A DNA stretch of 64,000 bases, taken from Vandiemenella viatica (Eukaryota; Arthropoda; Insecta; Orthoptera; Morabidae). Shown piece by piece: positions 13,601 to 28,600 of the stretch. Positions within the stretch are counted from its first letter, which is position 1. Every line of letters begins with the position of its first letter. Made by a program: the position numbers and the translations under genes. The notes beneath the pieces were generated by a model. The model was not told the origin of the DNA. It was given only the letters and a program-made list of their open reading frames with translations, and made no database searches. Location: assembly GCA_031002005.1 (NCBI GenBank), contig CM061919.1, positions 16,687,687 through 16,751,686 on the forward strand, written 5' to 3'.

Positions 13601-16600
13601 TGTACTACTATCATTACAATTCTGACGAAATTTGTTTATACTCTGGAATCTGAATTTCCAGATGAACTGAAAAAAGGAACATCTATTTTCACAGAGGGCT
13701 AAATACTAATCAAAACAATACGAACATGTAAATATGTGACCCACAGAAAATAGTGTATGAGTTACCAATGACTTGTATGGGAGGAACTCTTAAGTGATTA
13801 AACCGTGGTCAGTAGTGTTATAAATACAAACATTGTAGAGATGACTTTCTGTTCCATAGCGAAGATATTTTACACATACGAGTGGGCCATTTGAATAATA
13901 TTCGACGTAGATCAGAATAAAAAATATGATATTAAGCAAAATGGTCAAAATTTGAGGAAAAAGTTGAATCAACAGATCCACTCTCTTTTGAGATCTTTGA
14001 AAATCCGTGAGATGAGGAATAAGAGGAATGGAACCCACATCTGGGTGATGATACCGAGGAATTAAAGAGCAGATGTATAATATGTAGAAGTATTAAGACG
14101 TATGGATCAGAATTGTTGAATGTAGATAATTCTTATAAAGAATGTGTAAATACCCTGGAAATGGATTTACTTGAACGTTATACCAGAGTTTCTAGAATGT
14201 AAAGTGTAAGAAATGAAGAAATAAGGATATCTATGGGGAGTACGTTGTAAAAAAAATTAAATGCGTATGGCACTGTTGCCGAGGATATCACGAAGAGTTC
14301 GGCCTCCTAGTGACAGAGTTTTCGATTCGCGGTGAATGAGCCTCAGCCGTGGCTCCCTTAACACAACCCGATACTTCCACCGGGTAGAGGGAACCTACAG
14401 CTTAACGTGAAATCTGAAGCATTCTGGAGTACTTCACATTACACAGCTAGAAGTGCTAGATGAGTAGCTCGAGTTACAGGCTTTTGAAAATACCTACCGA
14501 GACAACGATTCTTACCGGGGGCTTTTGGATCTCGAATCAGACGCCTTAACCAATGAGCCACAAGACCGCTCGGTGTATGATATAGGAAACGTGGACAGAT
14601 GGAATGAAAAATCAATAGGTACTGTCAGAAACGGATGGAAAAAAAGTTACTACTAAAAGCCGCTGTGGATTGGAAATTTATGGAGGCACTCAAGATGACT
14701 CTCCAGCCAACTTTCGGTTGAAGAGAAAATAGATTAAATATGAGGAAGCATGACTCACCGAACTCGCTGTCGCCGTCGACGTAGACGGGCGTCTTGATGC
14801 GGCCGTTGATGCCGTGCGCGTTCCTCCTGCCGCACTGGCCCGGCCTGTGTGGGGAGGGCACGGGCAGCGCCGGCCGGCGACAGCAAACCAGCCGCGGGCC
14901 GCAGCGACCACCCAGCTGGCGCTGTCAACACCAGACCGTCAGCAGCAGCCCACACTACTTCAACACCCCACCACCAAGCCCAACCACCGCGTGTGCAAAA
15001 GTTCCACCATTGTAACTTAATGCAACTGCTGGCGACTTCTTGTTACCGCAACACGAGGGCGCCGTAATCTTTACTACCGAAGAGAATTGCGAAGGTTAGA
15101 CCAGCTAACTGAACCGCATTATCTCTGTCCAGCGCTATTTCGTAGAACATCATATATATTCCTCATGTTTTTCAAGTGAAAACTGACTTCTCGGCGCTGT
15201 TAGATGCGTCGTAGTCTCGGCGAGAAGCGAAGAATTAAAAATGCTGTCGATCTGGCTGGACTCACTTTTGTTTTTCTCTCCTAGGTAAAGAGAACTACGT
15301 ATTTCTGCTTGGGGTACCGAGTGAGGGGCAACGTTCGGACGGGCAAGGCTACAATTAGCGTACATACAACTTCCAGGTTCTCATTGCTTCTCGAAATCAT
15401 TGCAGGCAAATGCCGGGATAGTAGTTCCAATAAAAAGGTTCTGATTCATTTCATTTCCACTACTCCCCCACACACTCCTGACGAACCCGTCGTTGACGAA
15501 ACTTAAGCTGTTTAAAAAATTCTGCAGCTAAGAATGAAGGAACGCTAAGCGACACAATCATTGCTGACTGCATTTCGGAACAGTCTAACCTTCTCAAAAC
15601 TGACGTCTGATGCTTCTTCCTTACTGGAACCCCCAAAACGCCAATTGTAACAAAACCGAGAGATAGACTTGACACTGCATCTCCCAGTGATTCCGTTCTG
15701 TATCTAAAAAAAAAGGATCATAGAAACAGCTACGCGTAATGTGCAGAACATCGGTTCGAGCGCCCGGAGAGGAGAAATCATTTTAGGCTCATTTTTCTGC
15801 GTCTACAAACTTCTGACTACAAGTTGCGATACCCGCTGTGGCCTTAGTCGAATGCTATTCATCAAGATCTATAGATTTCGTGCAAACGTGTCAAGTGATA
15901 GGCGTCAAGTTGCAAGGGGCTTACGTTGAATATAAACAAAATTTAGCACATTTCGGTCTAAATTCTTATAGGTCTAAAAACATCGTGTCACCGAAAATTT
16001 ATTTTACCAATGAAACCCCATTTGAAGGAGTAAAGCCGTGTAGCGTCAATGACTGCGTGAGTGTATCTGTCATGGTGATATATAATCGATATGACAAGTA
16101 TCGATAGATTAACTCCTGCCAAACTCAGACATACCCAGGATACTCGAACTTACAGAAAGCGTCTTACATAGTTCGTCGTGAGAGAAAGGATTTTATTTAG
16201 ACACAACTATACAATCATATTTCTCTAAAGTGGAATTTCAAGCATTCTGGAGATGAAAAATTTAGTTAATAGCAGGCAAATTGAAATAGACTGTCAACAA
16301 AACCATGAATTAATTCAGTGAATAATTGCGTTATTTATTTATTTTTTATTTTTTTCCTGTTACAATGGTGGCATAACTTTTGAACCCATCCACTAATAGT
16401 TACTTTTCAAGCAGCAGTTACGGATGTTAGGTATACTCTTGGAGATGAACTGCATGTTAATCGAGAAGTCTGGGGGGGGGGAGACTCTCTTATTTTCTCT
16501 GTTAGTTTCTTTCACCATGCTATTATACGCCAGATCGATTAATTTTTACTTTACCACTTCAAATGTGGTGATCACTTTGCTGTTTCATGACCAAAGAAGA

Positions 16601-19600
16601 ATCAAGGTTACAATATTACCAAACTAAAGTTTTGGAAATTTATTTAGTCATAACAATGGAACTCTTGGAATTAGCTGAGTTAATGATGTGTTGCAGTTTC
16701 TCAAAGCTGTTTAGCTACTGCTTACTGACCACTTGGTCTTAAGTTCCTCCATATCCTGAGTGCATCAGGGTAGCAGTAACAATTATCGTAAACGCTTTTA
16801 AGCAAATCATGCCTGTGACCAAAAAAATGAGTTTGCGGAGGTGTAAAGAATAAAGTAATCCTGAGGAAATATATCACTATGGTAAAACTCCACTTCGAAG
16901 TAATTTGGCTTTTTTAAATTGGTTTGTAGGTACATTCACATCAAAAGTCAGAGAAGATGCCTTGTCGAGCATTTACTGCACTTGCAATTTTTCTTGCACT
17001 TTCATATTTACGAATTTAAAATTAAATTTTTACAATTAGCTTTAGTGTAATTCTTGTATTTTTTATTGTGTATATTCGGAATAGCAATTGCTATTACTTT
17101 ACATTCATTGCTGAGTTTTTTTCCCTAAATTCAGGTATTGGCAGCACCATTGTTGTCAGTAAATAGAAAGGTTTTTATTATTATTTTTAGATCTAAAGAA
17201 GAACTAAAACAAACTAAAAACAATTTTTATAGCGTTGGGCTTTATCTGATTTTATTGAAACTCGGAAAATTAGTTAGTAAAAATGCGAACATTGTAAATA
17301 GTTGCAAAGCTGACTTTTGTTACTGTTAGTATATATAAAATAAAGAATATCAAACAAAAGTTTCAACTATTTACAGAATAGCAACAAGAGGGTCTTGCTG
17401 AGCGGTTAGTCAGGTTGCTGCAGTGGGTCGCTCTCTCTCCAGGAGACACGCTTGGTCGGCCGGTGTTACATTCCGAGAAAGTCGCTAGCCGTGAGGAGCA
17501 AGGCTGCATGCAGTAGCAAGTAGAGCACTCAAGTTCAAGGCAGATTGTGCAGTCCCACGAGCCAGTCTCAAAGTATCGTCCAGATAATTGTCACGTCATG
17601 CAACGACACAGATCTACGTTCTATCTGTGGTTGGGAAGAAGAAATTTAATTACAGGATCTAGCAAAGTGACTATCAACATAAATTATTATAAAGAATCAG
17701 AAAAACGAAAAGATGTTTAAGTTGCTAAGGCCATCTGTAAAAGAAAGGAGTTGAACGGGTAAATCAATTTAGAGAAGAATAGGACCTGTAAACCAAGCAA
17801 CCAAAATAAACGATGAGGTGAATAAAAAAAAGACAAATGTTAGATATGATTAAGAGGAGCAGCAAAAAAAAATTATTGGAGCACTAGATAGAAATAAATG
17901 GCGTGATACAAAAAAGTACCATGAAAAATAATATGCTATCTGGCAGATAGCATTAAAGTACGAGCAGTGCAACATATAAAGAAATGAAACGTATATTGAA
18001 GAAAGGGAAGAGTGCTAAACAGTGGCAGACCACAATGATGACACATGCAATTAATGGATAATTGTAAATGGGTAAGCAGAATGATTCATTTGAAACATAC
18101 TGTCAGTCCCTTGGCCAAAGATGATAACAGACTCAATCGTAACTATTCTTTGAAATGAAGGAAGCAGGTAAAATACTGCTCTGTGGATAGAGCCTGGATT
18201 TTCGAGTTTCAAACCCATAAATATGCCTCAACAACGGATAGTTTGATTAATTTTGAGCATTATGATTCTCAGTGGCTGATGACTACTAAGCACACAAACC
18301 ATGCACAAACTCTCGAAAAATGTTACATAATGCCGCAACTAAAAGTCAGTCAGAGTATCTTATCAGAAACACGAGAGAATCAGATAGAGTGTATGTAACT
18401 ACGTAACATCTACCTATAAGCTAAGAATAGGCTACTGAAAGATAAAAAAGTTTTGTATTTGACATGCAGTGCCAGTTAGTCTGGCAGCGAGTACTAGCAG
18501 TCTTAGAGCGGAAGGAAGAGAAAGCGAGTTATAGAGTTGAGGTCACGTCAGCAGGTGCGTGCGTCGTCGACGTGTGCGCCGTCACAGTCCGGGTGGATGT
18601 CTGGTGGGCTTCCACCGGTCTGCAGTCAGCTGTCTTCACCTGCGAACACTGATCACAGCGTCAGAACCGCCTCCCAGCCGTCGGGGGCGGCAGCGGTGTC
18701 AACAGACCATGGCTTAACACGACAAGTTGCAAGTGACTGCTTTAGACACTGAAATGTCCGCAATTGATACAATTTATACCTGAATTCTTAAATCAGATAT
18801 TATTTTTGTTATATCCCCTTAAGTAACATATGAAACTCAATATTTTAATCTGACTTTTTTTTCGTATCAACTTAATACGATATGAAGCCGTCGTTCTCAC
18901 AACTTAATACGGTCACTGTATCATTAATCACTATAAAAACTAATATGTATCAGTCCGTATAGGCGTGGTTGATTAAACGTCAGCCTATTGAACGAAACGC
19001 CAATTACTTCCTAAGATTTCGCCGTAGATCAATATGATGTTAAGAATAACACGCTTCTTACCTTAGACACTAGTTGTTTTCGTGTTTATTTTGGGTCGTC
19101 AGTGATAGAAAACGTTTGGCCGAAGATGAGAAGCGGTAATTAAATCCAGCATGTTCTATATCGATGTTTGGAACCCACAGCACAGTTTGAGCTGAAATTA
19201 AAACTCTTTACGTTCTGTTCGGTCTACATATTCGGAAGAATGAGGTATCTGTCACCAAGATTGCGGTTTTCATGGTTTGCCAAATCATTCTAGCCCTTTG
19301 CCGGAACGAAACTTTCACAAGGATCACGGACTGTTTCATCCCCGTTCTCTCTAACTCTAACGACATCGACGTCAATGAGCTGTTAAGCTCTAATTAAACA
19401 AATAATACATTCGAAACGACGGTCGAATGACTTATTCCAGATTTATAACATCGGATTTTATTTTTTAACTCTACTAGTTCTCCATTTTTTACTCGAAATG
19501 TAACAGTTTGAACAGCCCGTCATAATTAAGATTACTGCATCACAGGAATTGATTTAGAAACGTCTGGCTCACTGAGAAAGCATTCTTTATGTCAAATTCA

Positions 19601-22600
19601 CTACGACACACCGTGGTACGGATTCCACAAAATACTGTTGTCTCCTCTACATGGTAGGCAGAACTTAAAACTTTTCGTACGCATTTACACTAAGTAGTTC
19701 GCTCAACACGTAATGAATGATGACAACGCGGTCAATGTTGACGGGCGATGTGCTGATGGAGTTGACTGCCGCCCCCACGAGCTGCCGCCGGGTACTCACC
19801 TGCTCGACCGGCTCGGGGGCGGCGCTGCGCCTTGCCCTGTGCTCGCCGCCTTCAGTGAAGCTGCGTCTGTCACTCGGGAAGGTCACCCCGGAAGAGGCGC
19901 TGGGCTCATCCGTGTCTGCCGGGCGGGAGGAGGGAAGTGGGGATATGGGAGAGGATGCGTTGGAGCGGGCATTGCGGTAGTAGTATCCGTCATCCTCGTC
20001 ATCATCAATGTATCCTCCTACGGGGTGTTGATAGCTGCCACTGGACGTCTGGGGGTAGTAGGTGTCATCAGCCTCGGCGTCAATTTGGGGGTCATCGGTT
20101 TCGTCCATCGACCTGTAGTCGTCGTAGTATCCCTGGTCGTGTCCGTAGTAACTCTGTCCGTAATACTCGGGCCTGTAGCCGTAGTGATGCGGCTTGTAGT
20201 AGTGTGGTTTGTAATAATGAGGCTCTGGCTTGTAGTAAGAAGGAGGTGGCTTCGCTGACTGATGGAGGTGGTGATGATGGTGATCGTGGTGGTGCTTAAC
20301 ATAATGTGGAAAGCCCGGTTTGTGAAGCAGTCCGTATCCACCGTGAAGAAGGTTGCCAATCTTGTGAACTAACCCCGGATTGGGCGTGACGTGTAAGTTG
20401 ACCAGTGGTTTGAACACCTTTCCACCGTACTCGTCCTTGGACACTTGGAGCGAGACCAGTGGGTTGACGCTTACAAGACCGAGGTTGATTCCTCCTGGAC
20501 CGACGGATCCACCGTAGGGATTGAGGGCAGGGTTGGGACCAAATGGGTTCAAGGGATAGCCTCCTCCTCCCCCCTGTTGGGGCAGACCAAACGACACTCC
20601 GAATGTAGGGTTCACTTTAACGTTGCCGTCCTCGCCTAGCAGGCGCTGCAAAGACCAGCACAGCGCTATGGTCTCGTTTCGATACAGCAAGCACATTGAT
20701 CGCTATATGAAAATTACGAGGCGAATTTGATCAAATGTTCCTGAAATGCTTGGCAAGGCTTTGGTGACGCTCAAAATAGACGAGATAGCATGGGAAAAGG
20801 CAAGATGCGTAATCAAATTCGAATGGGTTTATTGATGAAGTAAAAAAATCAGAATTGATTGAAACTTCATAACCTGAGCCAACGTAAATATTCATCAAAT
20901 ATTCTATTAACAAAGAAGTTGCTTACAGGTGAATTCTGATCGACCAGAATGATGGGAAGAATTATATAATTTGATGCTGGAAATTCAACTTAATAGTTTT
21001 GTCCACTCTACTAGTACTGAGAAAAGTGATGGATGATATATCCTTTTTAAATTTACAGTTATTTAATTTTATTATACTGATTCTCGATCAAGAGGTAAAT
21101 GATAGAATGCTTTGATTTCAAATGTAAATTAGGGAAGAAATATGCCCGAAATTACTATAATTATTTGTAATTCTTGAATCTGACACCTGACAAACTCTAA
21201 GTGAAAGATATGATTCGTTTTGTTTTCAATATTAATTTTTTAACTATAAAATCAATTTCCCAAAGCCTTGCCAATCTTTTCAGTTACACTTGGGTACTTC
21301 TCCAGAACCTCCCGTTATTTTGTCACTAAAGAATTGACTATTATTTTGTTAATAGTTATGAAAACACTCTCCTCATACCAGTTGTTCATGTTAGCTACAT
21401 TGCACCTAAGAATGCTAATGCTTTCTAGGATCTACCACTAGAAGAAGTATCCGTACGTTCAAATTTTTTACAGGGAGGAAGAGGACTGGCTTTGTGGGTA
21501 GGTTAGGACAGTTATACGGTTGTGACATTCGCAGTTTCACCAAGAAACGTTTGTCTAACTCTACTGTATTCCAGTTATTAATATATATACACAACATTAG
21601 CGAGTGCGCATTGAGCAAGATGGGAAGGTTGGGAGCAGATGGACAGCATGCAAACCCAATAGCCAAACCACCGAGGTGACTCTTCATGTCGACAGTAGCT
21701 CCTGATGGGCAATGCATTCAGGGTATGTTGGCATTGCTCTGCTGCTGTGGAGAGAAAGAAGCACTTACTGCGTCTACGGAGGAAGCGGTGCCGATGTTGT
21801 CAAGAGTTGGCGTGGGATCCAACAGGTCGGGCTCCTCCGTAACCTCCCGCTACAAGAACAGTGTTCTGTACAGGCCAAATCTACTAATGGTTTAAATATA
21901 CACATTTGTTTGACATTGTTAAGTTTGTACACCGCATTTATTAAGCTGAATTAGTAAATTTATCTAAGATATTAGCGTGACAGTGAATTTAAACAAGCTT
22001 TGAGATTCATCTTGTTATAGTTATTCTGTGTTAGTATCACCAGTGAATGACACAAATATCCCAAGCAGGTGCTTTTATTGGGTATCATTTGGAATGTCGA
22101 ACATATAACATATCTTTATTCCATAATCTGTGCAGTTTGTGACTATACCTTAGGCCGTAAATGAAAATTTTGGTGATGGAGGTCTCAGTCGTTTCTAACT
22201 CTATAATTTATGAGTATGGAATTAACACTTCCAGGACAAGATAATTCCATCTCAAAATCAGTGTTTACTCTACCACCCGAAAGTGAAGAACACATTGATA
22301 TCAGTAGTGAGATGTCAAGCAGCTGGAGATGTGCTCATATTACAGTGTAGCAAAATTTTGTGATGTGGTGAATGAATAGAACATTGTTGTATAGCATACA
22401 GACTCCATATCTCATTTGAGGATAGTATTTTTGCTGTCTTAAACATTTCCAACAGAATTTTAAAGAAAATGTCATCATCCCTCAGCTACCCGACCGCATA
22501 ACCTTCAGAAACGTTTTAAATATTGTTGGAACACTTAAGCATATAGATCCACCTACAGACCGTGAAAGGGTGTCCACAAGTTACCGGACTACCTTCGTTA

Positions 22601-25600
22601 TTGAAATCACGAATTGTGCCATTATGGCGAAAAAGTTCTTAGGTTGAAACCTTATGGATCAAATCAAAGCTCAGTGTCTATTCGTTCGCTTCAACAACTA
22701 GAAGAGCCGCTGGAAGAGTCAGAAAGCAAGGTGCAGAGTGTTATAGGTCTATAATTCAAATGAAAGATGAGAAGTAACTTGCAATCCGTATAGCGGTTGG
22801 CGGGACCTGCTGTATTATTTCTAGAGCTGAATAAATGGCATAAAGAATAAATGGTTTTTGGTTGTTGTTGTAGACTGCAATAACTGAAAGACCTCGTTAA
22901 TAGTAACGTGAATAGTGATCAATACTCTGCGTGGATCATTGAGCTGTGTGCACTCACCGGCTGCACCTTGGCGCGCTCCTCACTGGTCGTCTCTCGTCGC
23001 CTCCTGCTGTTCGTCCGCTCCTCTTCCGCCTGCTCCGTCTCGTTGGCGCCCTCCCGTTTGGCATGGCGCGAGATGATGGTACCGTTGCCGTCAGTGATGA
23101 CGACGTCATCGTCGATGGCCTCGATGGTGGAGGGCAAGTTCCTCGGGTCTATGAGCAGCCCGTCCTCCTTGCGGCCGAAGTCTTGGCACTGTTCGATGGG
23201 CACGCAGATGCAGTCGCGCACTCCCTGAGGCCCGTAGTAGCCTCCGTCAGCTCGTGGAGTCTCGTAGCTGTTGCTGGAGCTGCTGCCTGCGTACGACGAG
23301 CCCAGGCCGTTACCTGATACCCGACATGCAGATAACGGAGAGCATTTACAGACACCAGATCACTGCAATTGCATTCAAGTATATACAAACGATACAGCAT
23401 GCAACAAAAAGGATTGGCTGAATGAACATGTCAGATATCTTAAAATAATTCTATCCGCACCTAGTGGATCCTTTATTTGGAATTAATCTAGACTGGTGAA
23501 CGTCTAAGAGTACTCATATTCTTATGAACTAACATAGCGTGGCAGAATAGTAACCTCAATAGGTGGAGCCAGAAGGGAACCTTATTGTTCACCTCAACAT
23601 TTCCAACAACGTGTATCCTACACGATCTCTTGCTTGTCAACAAAACTCCAGTTAACACAGTGCGCTACTGCGCTAAAAATATTTAACAATAAATTTTGGA
23701 AGCGGTAACTAAATGATAGTTTTTCTATAAGTTTTATATATATTAAAGGAAACTGATTCCACATAATTTCAAACCTGCAATTCATTTTAGTGCGCCGTAA
23801 TAGCAAATAATAAATTTAATGTACGTTCCGCTTCAAGAAATAAACGCACTGAAATGTTTGTACAGAAATCATAGCTAGCCATGTAAGATTGTATCGAATA
23901 CTACCTATAGAACCATACTACTACGTAGTAGCCTATCGTATTGGAATGTTTGAAAATTTAGAAAAGCTTCATAAAAGGTTGGTCACTGCAATGTATTAGG
24001 CCTATTTTCTAACTAATTGACAGATTAATGAGATACCTACCAGACTGAGTACTATAATGAAACGTTTCTGTGATTAAACATGAACATATATCTTGCACTC
24101 TGTTATGTTTACGACAGTTTAAGGATTCTCTACAATCTTGTTCAGGAATGCCAAGAAGTATTTAATATTTGGCGCCGCAGACTACACAACTAGCACAAAC
24201 GGAAACTGGTTGACGTTAAAAGACTTTGGTGCAACAAGTAGCGTTAGTCGCCCGTACGCCTCTGACCTGTTAGCGGTGCCTTGAGGTCGAGCTCCTTCTT
24301 GTAGAAGGGGGAGGCTGGCCCGCTGGGGGCGCCGTAGTGGTGGCCCTGCTCGTAGAAGGCGCCAGGTCCTGCTGAAGAGATGCCACTGTACTCGGGCAGC
24401 GGCACCGGCTTCACGATGGCAGCGCCGGCGTCTCCGTGGTGGTAGTGGTGGTGCACGTGCTGTTGGAGGCCACTCTGCTGGTTCACCAGCACGTCCAAGT
24501 GACCCTTAGAGGGCAGAGGCCTGGGGGGCAGTGGGGGCGGTGGGCCGTCGACGAAGCCGCCGTGCTCGTACACCGGAGGCGGCAGTGGGCGGGCGGCGCC
24601 GTACACGGGGCCCGGCACCAGGGGGTAGGACGGTCTGTGCGGCTTGTGGTGGTACGGGCCGGGAGGCGGCGGGGGCGGCAGGCGCTTGGGAGGCCCGCGC
24701 ACCGGCACTGCGGGGATGGGGTGGCCCACCGGCTTGATGGCCACCGGCTGCGCGTAGATCAGCTCGTGCGGCTCCACGTACGGCCGCTTCGGCTCCACCT
24801 CATCGCACTGCGCGCAACACAAAATCCAATCAGTACCGTCTCGCCGAGGAGAGAGTACCACCTACCACCACCAAAATACAGCAAGTAAGTACGGTATTTC
24901 TTCTTGGCCGCGAAACATGTATGTCTTTGCATTAAGTAAAAAAAGGGCTATTGATGGAGCAGCGTTAATAGCAATGGACTTACAAAAAACATATATGACG
25001 TTTTTGCTATACCAGAATAAATCAGCGGCTATAGTTAGCTCTAATTGAAAAGTCTTCTCTTCAAGTGGGAGACCAAGAAGTTTCTGCTGCATTGACATAA
25101 TAACCCTAGCCTCCGACATGAGTGGCAAGCGTCGAAAAGCACATTCCATACTCGAGAAGTCGACAGAATATCTGTATTGACAACGTGAGAGTGCAGTACC
25201 ACAGCAGCCGGCACTGTTGAGGGCGCCCTTCTTTAAAGACACAACCTCACTTGCAGAAACATCGCATCAGTTCACTCCGTAAGCAAACTGAATTTAAGAG
25301 ATTCATAGCGTTCATTTCCGACGCAAAGTTGTTTTTCACGCTTTGCGAGATAATAAAATGGGAAATTATCTTTTTAATATGTAAATAATTTCTTTATACG
25401 TTTGTTTTGATTACAAATACCATAGAATCGTTCATCCCATCCTTCAGTTTATATTGCAAATACAATTCTCTGTACGCTAATATACGAGTAAGCTATGTTA
25501 GGTGTGTTAATAGTCCATTCCTCTCTCTAATTTTCATAAAGAATCCTCATGTAAATGTGACTCACCACTGACTATGATTCACTGACAATACAGGAATTCT

Positions 25601-28600
25601 CCGACCGACGGAATTGAAACACAATATGGTTTTGATTGTTTCGTAGACCTTTCACCAATCTGTCTAATGCGTCCAAAGACTTTTTATGTGGCATCGTACA
25701 TTTATCTCAAACGATCAATTTGCATTGCTGTAGAACTTTGGCCATTGGCATTTCTTTGAAATGTTGCAAGTTGGAGTTTCATTGATTTGCATATTCAATG
25801 GCAACTTGAATGTTAAATGAGCTGCTTGACCACCTTCCAACAACGTAGCTGCAATTCCTGATGAAGCAAATGCAATTGCAATTTCATTCTGCGAGCGAAT
25901 CTTCGCCAAAATCAGTTACATCAAAAAAAAAAAAAAATTCCTCGTGGAGCGTTCTACAAGATATTCCCTCTATTTCCATCGTTCTAAACATTCACGAGCA
26001 TATTTTTGCTACAGATTCAACAGTAGAACATTCGTTCAAACTTAATCTCCCAATGTATCACAATCATATTGTTTTTCACGTTTCAGATATTGATTATATG
26101 TGTCGTGCATTGGATGATTGGGCGCTGTTATCACTACTTATTGAGGTAATGCCTCGATCGATATCATCAATCACATATTATCAGTTAATATTAATGGAAT
26201 AGAAATAAAATAACTACCTTTGATGGACCGGTCCCAAAAGAACGTAAAATTAAAAACAAAGGAAAATTTATTTTAATTTAGGCTGCAAGCGTTTTTCCAA
26301 GGTTTTCTCGAGATCTTCCAGGGATTTTTTTTTTTTTAAAATAGAAAAAAATTTGAGTTATTTCCTTCACGGGAGCATAAGGAGCAACACAAAAAAGGAA
26401 TTGCGTTTTTCCATCGTTCAAATCATGAGTTATGCTCTTGCGTTCGTACAAAAATCCAATAGAAAAAAGCACTTTCAGCTTTTCCCGAATTTTCAAATTT
26501 TCTAGGCAACTTTTCCAATTTTCTTTCGCTAAAACTCTTAGTCGAACTATTACGAACTTTTTTAAAAAAAATAGCCAAATAAATCCATAGAAAAAAGCAA
26601 TTTCAATTTTTCCCCACTTTTCCAATTTTTCTTTTTCTATAAACACTATTAAATATATTACGAACATTTTTTTTTAAAAAATAGCCTAATCGGTTCCTCA
26701 ATTTTTACAATTTTCCGGGCAACTTTTCCAATTTTTCTTTCTCTAAAAACCTTATTCTGACATAATTTTTTTAAAAAAATTGCATAGTTACAAATAAACC
26801 AAAAATATCTCGTATTTACATTTATAGTATAACTAGCAGTTACCCGCGACTTCGTTCGCGTTGAAGAGTGTTGTAATATGATTTTCTTGAGAGGTCTGGT
26901 TGCTCGGTGGTTAGGGCGTCCAACTGGAGATGGAAAAGTCCCCAGCTTGAATCCCAGTCTCGGCGAGGATTTTCAAAGGTCCTTAGCTCGACCTTCACAT
27001 CTGGCATAGGTTGTGTGACGTGAATTACGCCACAATGCTCACTTGGTTCTGATTCCGTGTTGAACTGTGGGTCCTCTATGTCCGGTAGGACTACTGGGTA
27101 ATGTTAAGAGGCTACGAAAGGGACTGATTGCGGATACGTAAAGAAGCCTTGCCACCAGGTCAATACGACCATACAATTTATTTTAGAGCTATTTTTATAA
27201 TAAATATTGCAATAAAATAACAAAAATCTATGTTCCAGAACTACTTCATTGAATTTTTAAAACAGTAAAAATATTCTGTTTGTAAGGAGTATTTTCAGTT
27301 TAATATATCCTTATATACAATATTGAGGATTTGTCTCCTAGGTTTTGGCTATTTTCATAGCCCTAGTTTTCTTACATTTCTTTGAAAGATTTGAATTTCG
27401 TTTACCCAGCATCTATTGAAATTACTAATTTCATCTCGCGAATAAAAATGAATATAGTTTTAATTAATGGAAGCTCAAAACGTCAAAATATTAGCAATAC
27501 ATTGATGGAATCGATTAAATATCAACAAAAAAAATACTAACATCCAAACAGCAAATAAATACTTAAGTGGCCCAAGGACGTTCATTTCAGTTAGTAAAAT
27601 TGCGATACTAAAAATGAATATTTCGATTTGCATTGAATATCTGAAAAAAAAATCTTTAAAAAATGAGAACTTAATTTGCTCTTTGAATATTGATTTTTGT
27701 TTGTTTTAGGATATATTGGTTCCATCAACAGAAATTTACTTATTATTGTAGTAAGTATAATAGTAATTGATTCTTTTATCCATAATGATCAGTGGTATTG
27801 TGGTAATGGTTTCTCTATCTGTGGAAACAACTGAATTGTTTATAGACCCGTTTACTATAGTTCATTCGTTTCGATCCATTCATTCTGCGCTAAAATATAA
27901 ATTTCAATGTTAAAGTAGTAATAGAGTGTATAAACTGCTCTCGGGTGGCTAGTCACCCGAGAGCAGTTTATACATTCTCAACGCCGAGAAAGACTTCGTT
28001 CTTATATAGTAATAGTGTGGTTTCTCACTCTGCAAACAGAATTGAATGACTACCGGCGAATTACCACTCCGCTTGTCCGCCACTCCATTATCTGAATAAA
28101 ACATTGATAAATTTCAAAAATTTACTTCGGGCAACGCCGCATGGTTCTGCTAAATCTTCCAAGCTTACTATAGATCTTTTGATACAGTATCGGTACAAAG
28201 CGATACATGATATCACTAAAATGGCGCTCACGAAAGAAGCTTAAATAACTAATGATGTTTCAGTTCTCATTCTGGTCCAGGCTGCGTTTTAAAATTACCG
28301 CTAGAAAATCAAAGCTTCCATCACTCGCACATTAATACATTCACTATATTGTATGTTACTGACGTCATGAATAGCGAAATAAAATTGACTTATTATTAAC
28401 ACAGTAAATTAAATACTGAATACATCTAAAACTACATTCAGCCGCATGAACTATGTCGCCAGCTTCATGACAGTTATTGAGGTAACGTAATTAAAAAATT
28501 TATACTAAAATGCTTTTAACTTACAGTGCACAACGGAAAGTCCACAATTCTCTATGGTCGTTAATATTGCTGGTCAAATTTACATCGCGATAAAGTGATT

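Noticed and set aside
17390..17560. tRNA-like GC-rich patch
   Set aside because: Only a loose A-box match and no B box at proper spacing.
18460..18752. GC-rich island considered as an extra exon between exons 5 and 6
   Set aside because: A minus-strand acceptor (TTCGCAG) and Cys-containing frame exist. However, exons 5 and 6 already join in phase 0, and the island lacks the CC pair and a good donor.
19713..20258. Long plus-strand ORF opposite exon 5
   Set aside because: It is an antisense shadow of GC-rich coding exon 5. It has no domain and breaks at the exon edges.
22908..23317. Plus-strand ORFs opposite exon 4
   Set aside because: Antisense shadows of the half-clip exon.
24436..24888. 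150-aa plus-strand ORF opposite exon 3
   Set aside because: Antisense shadow with Arg/Gly-rich translation. The minus-strand reading has splice sites and continues into neighbouring exons.
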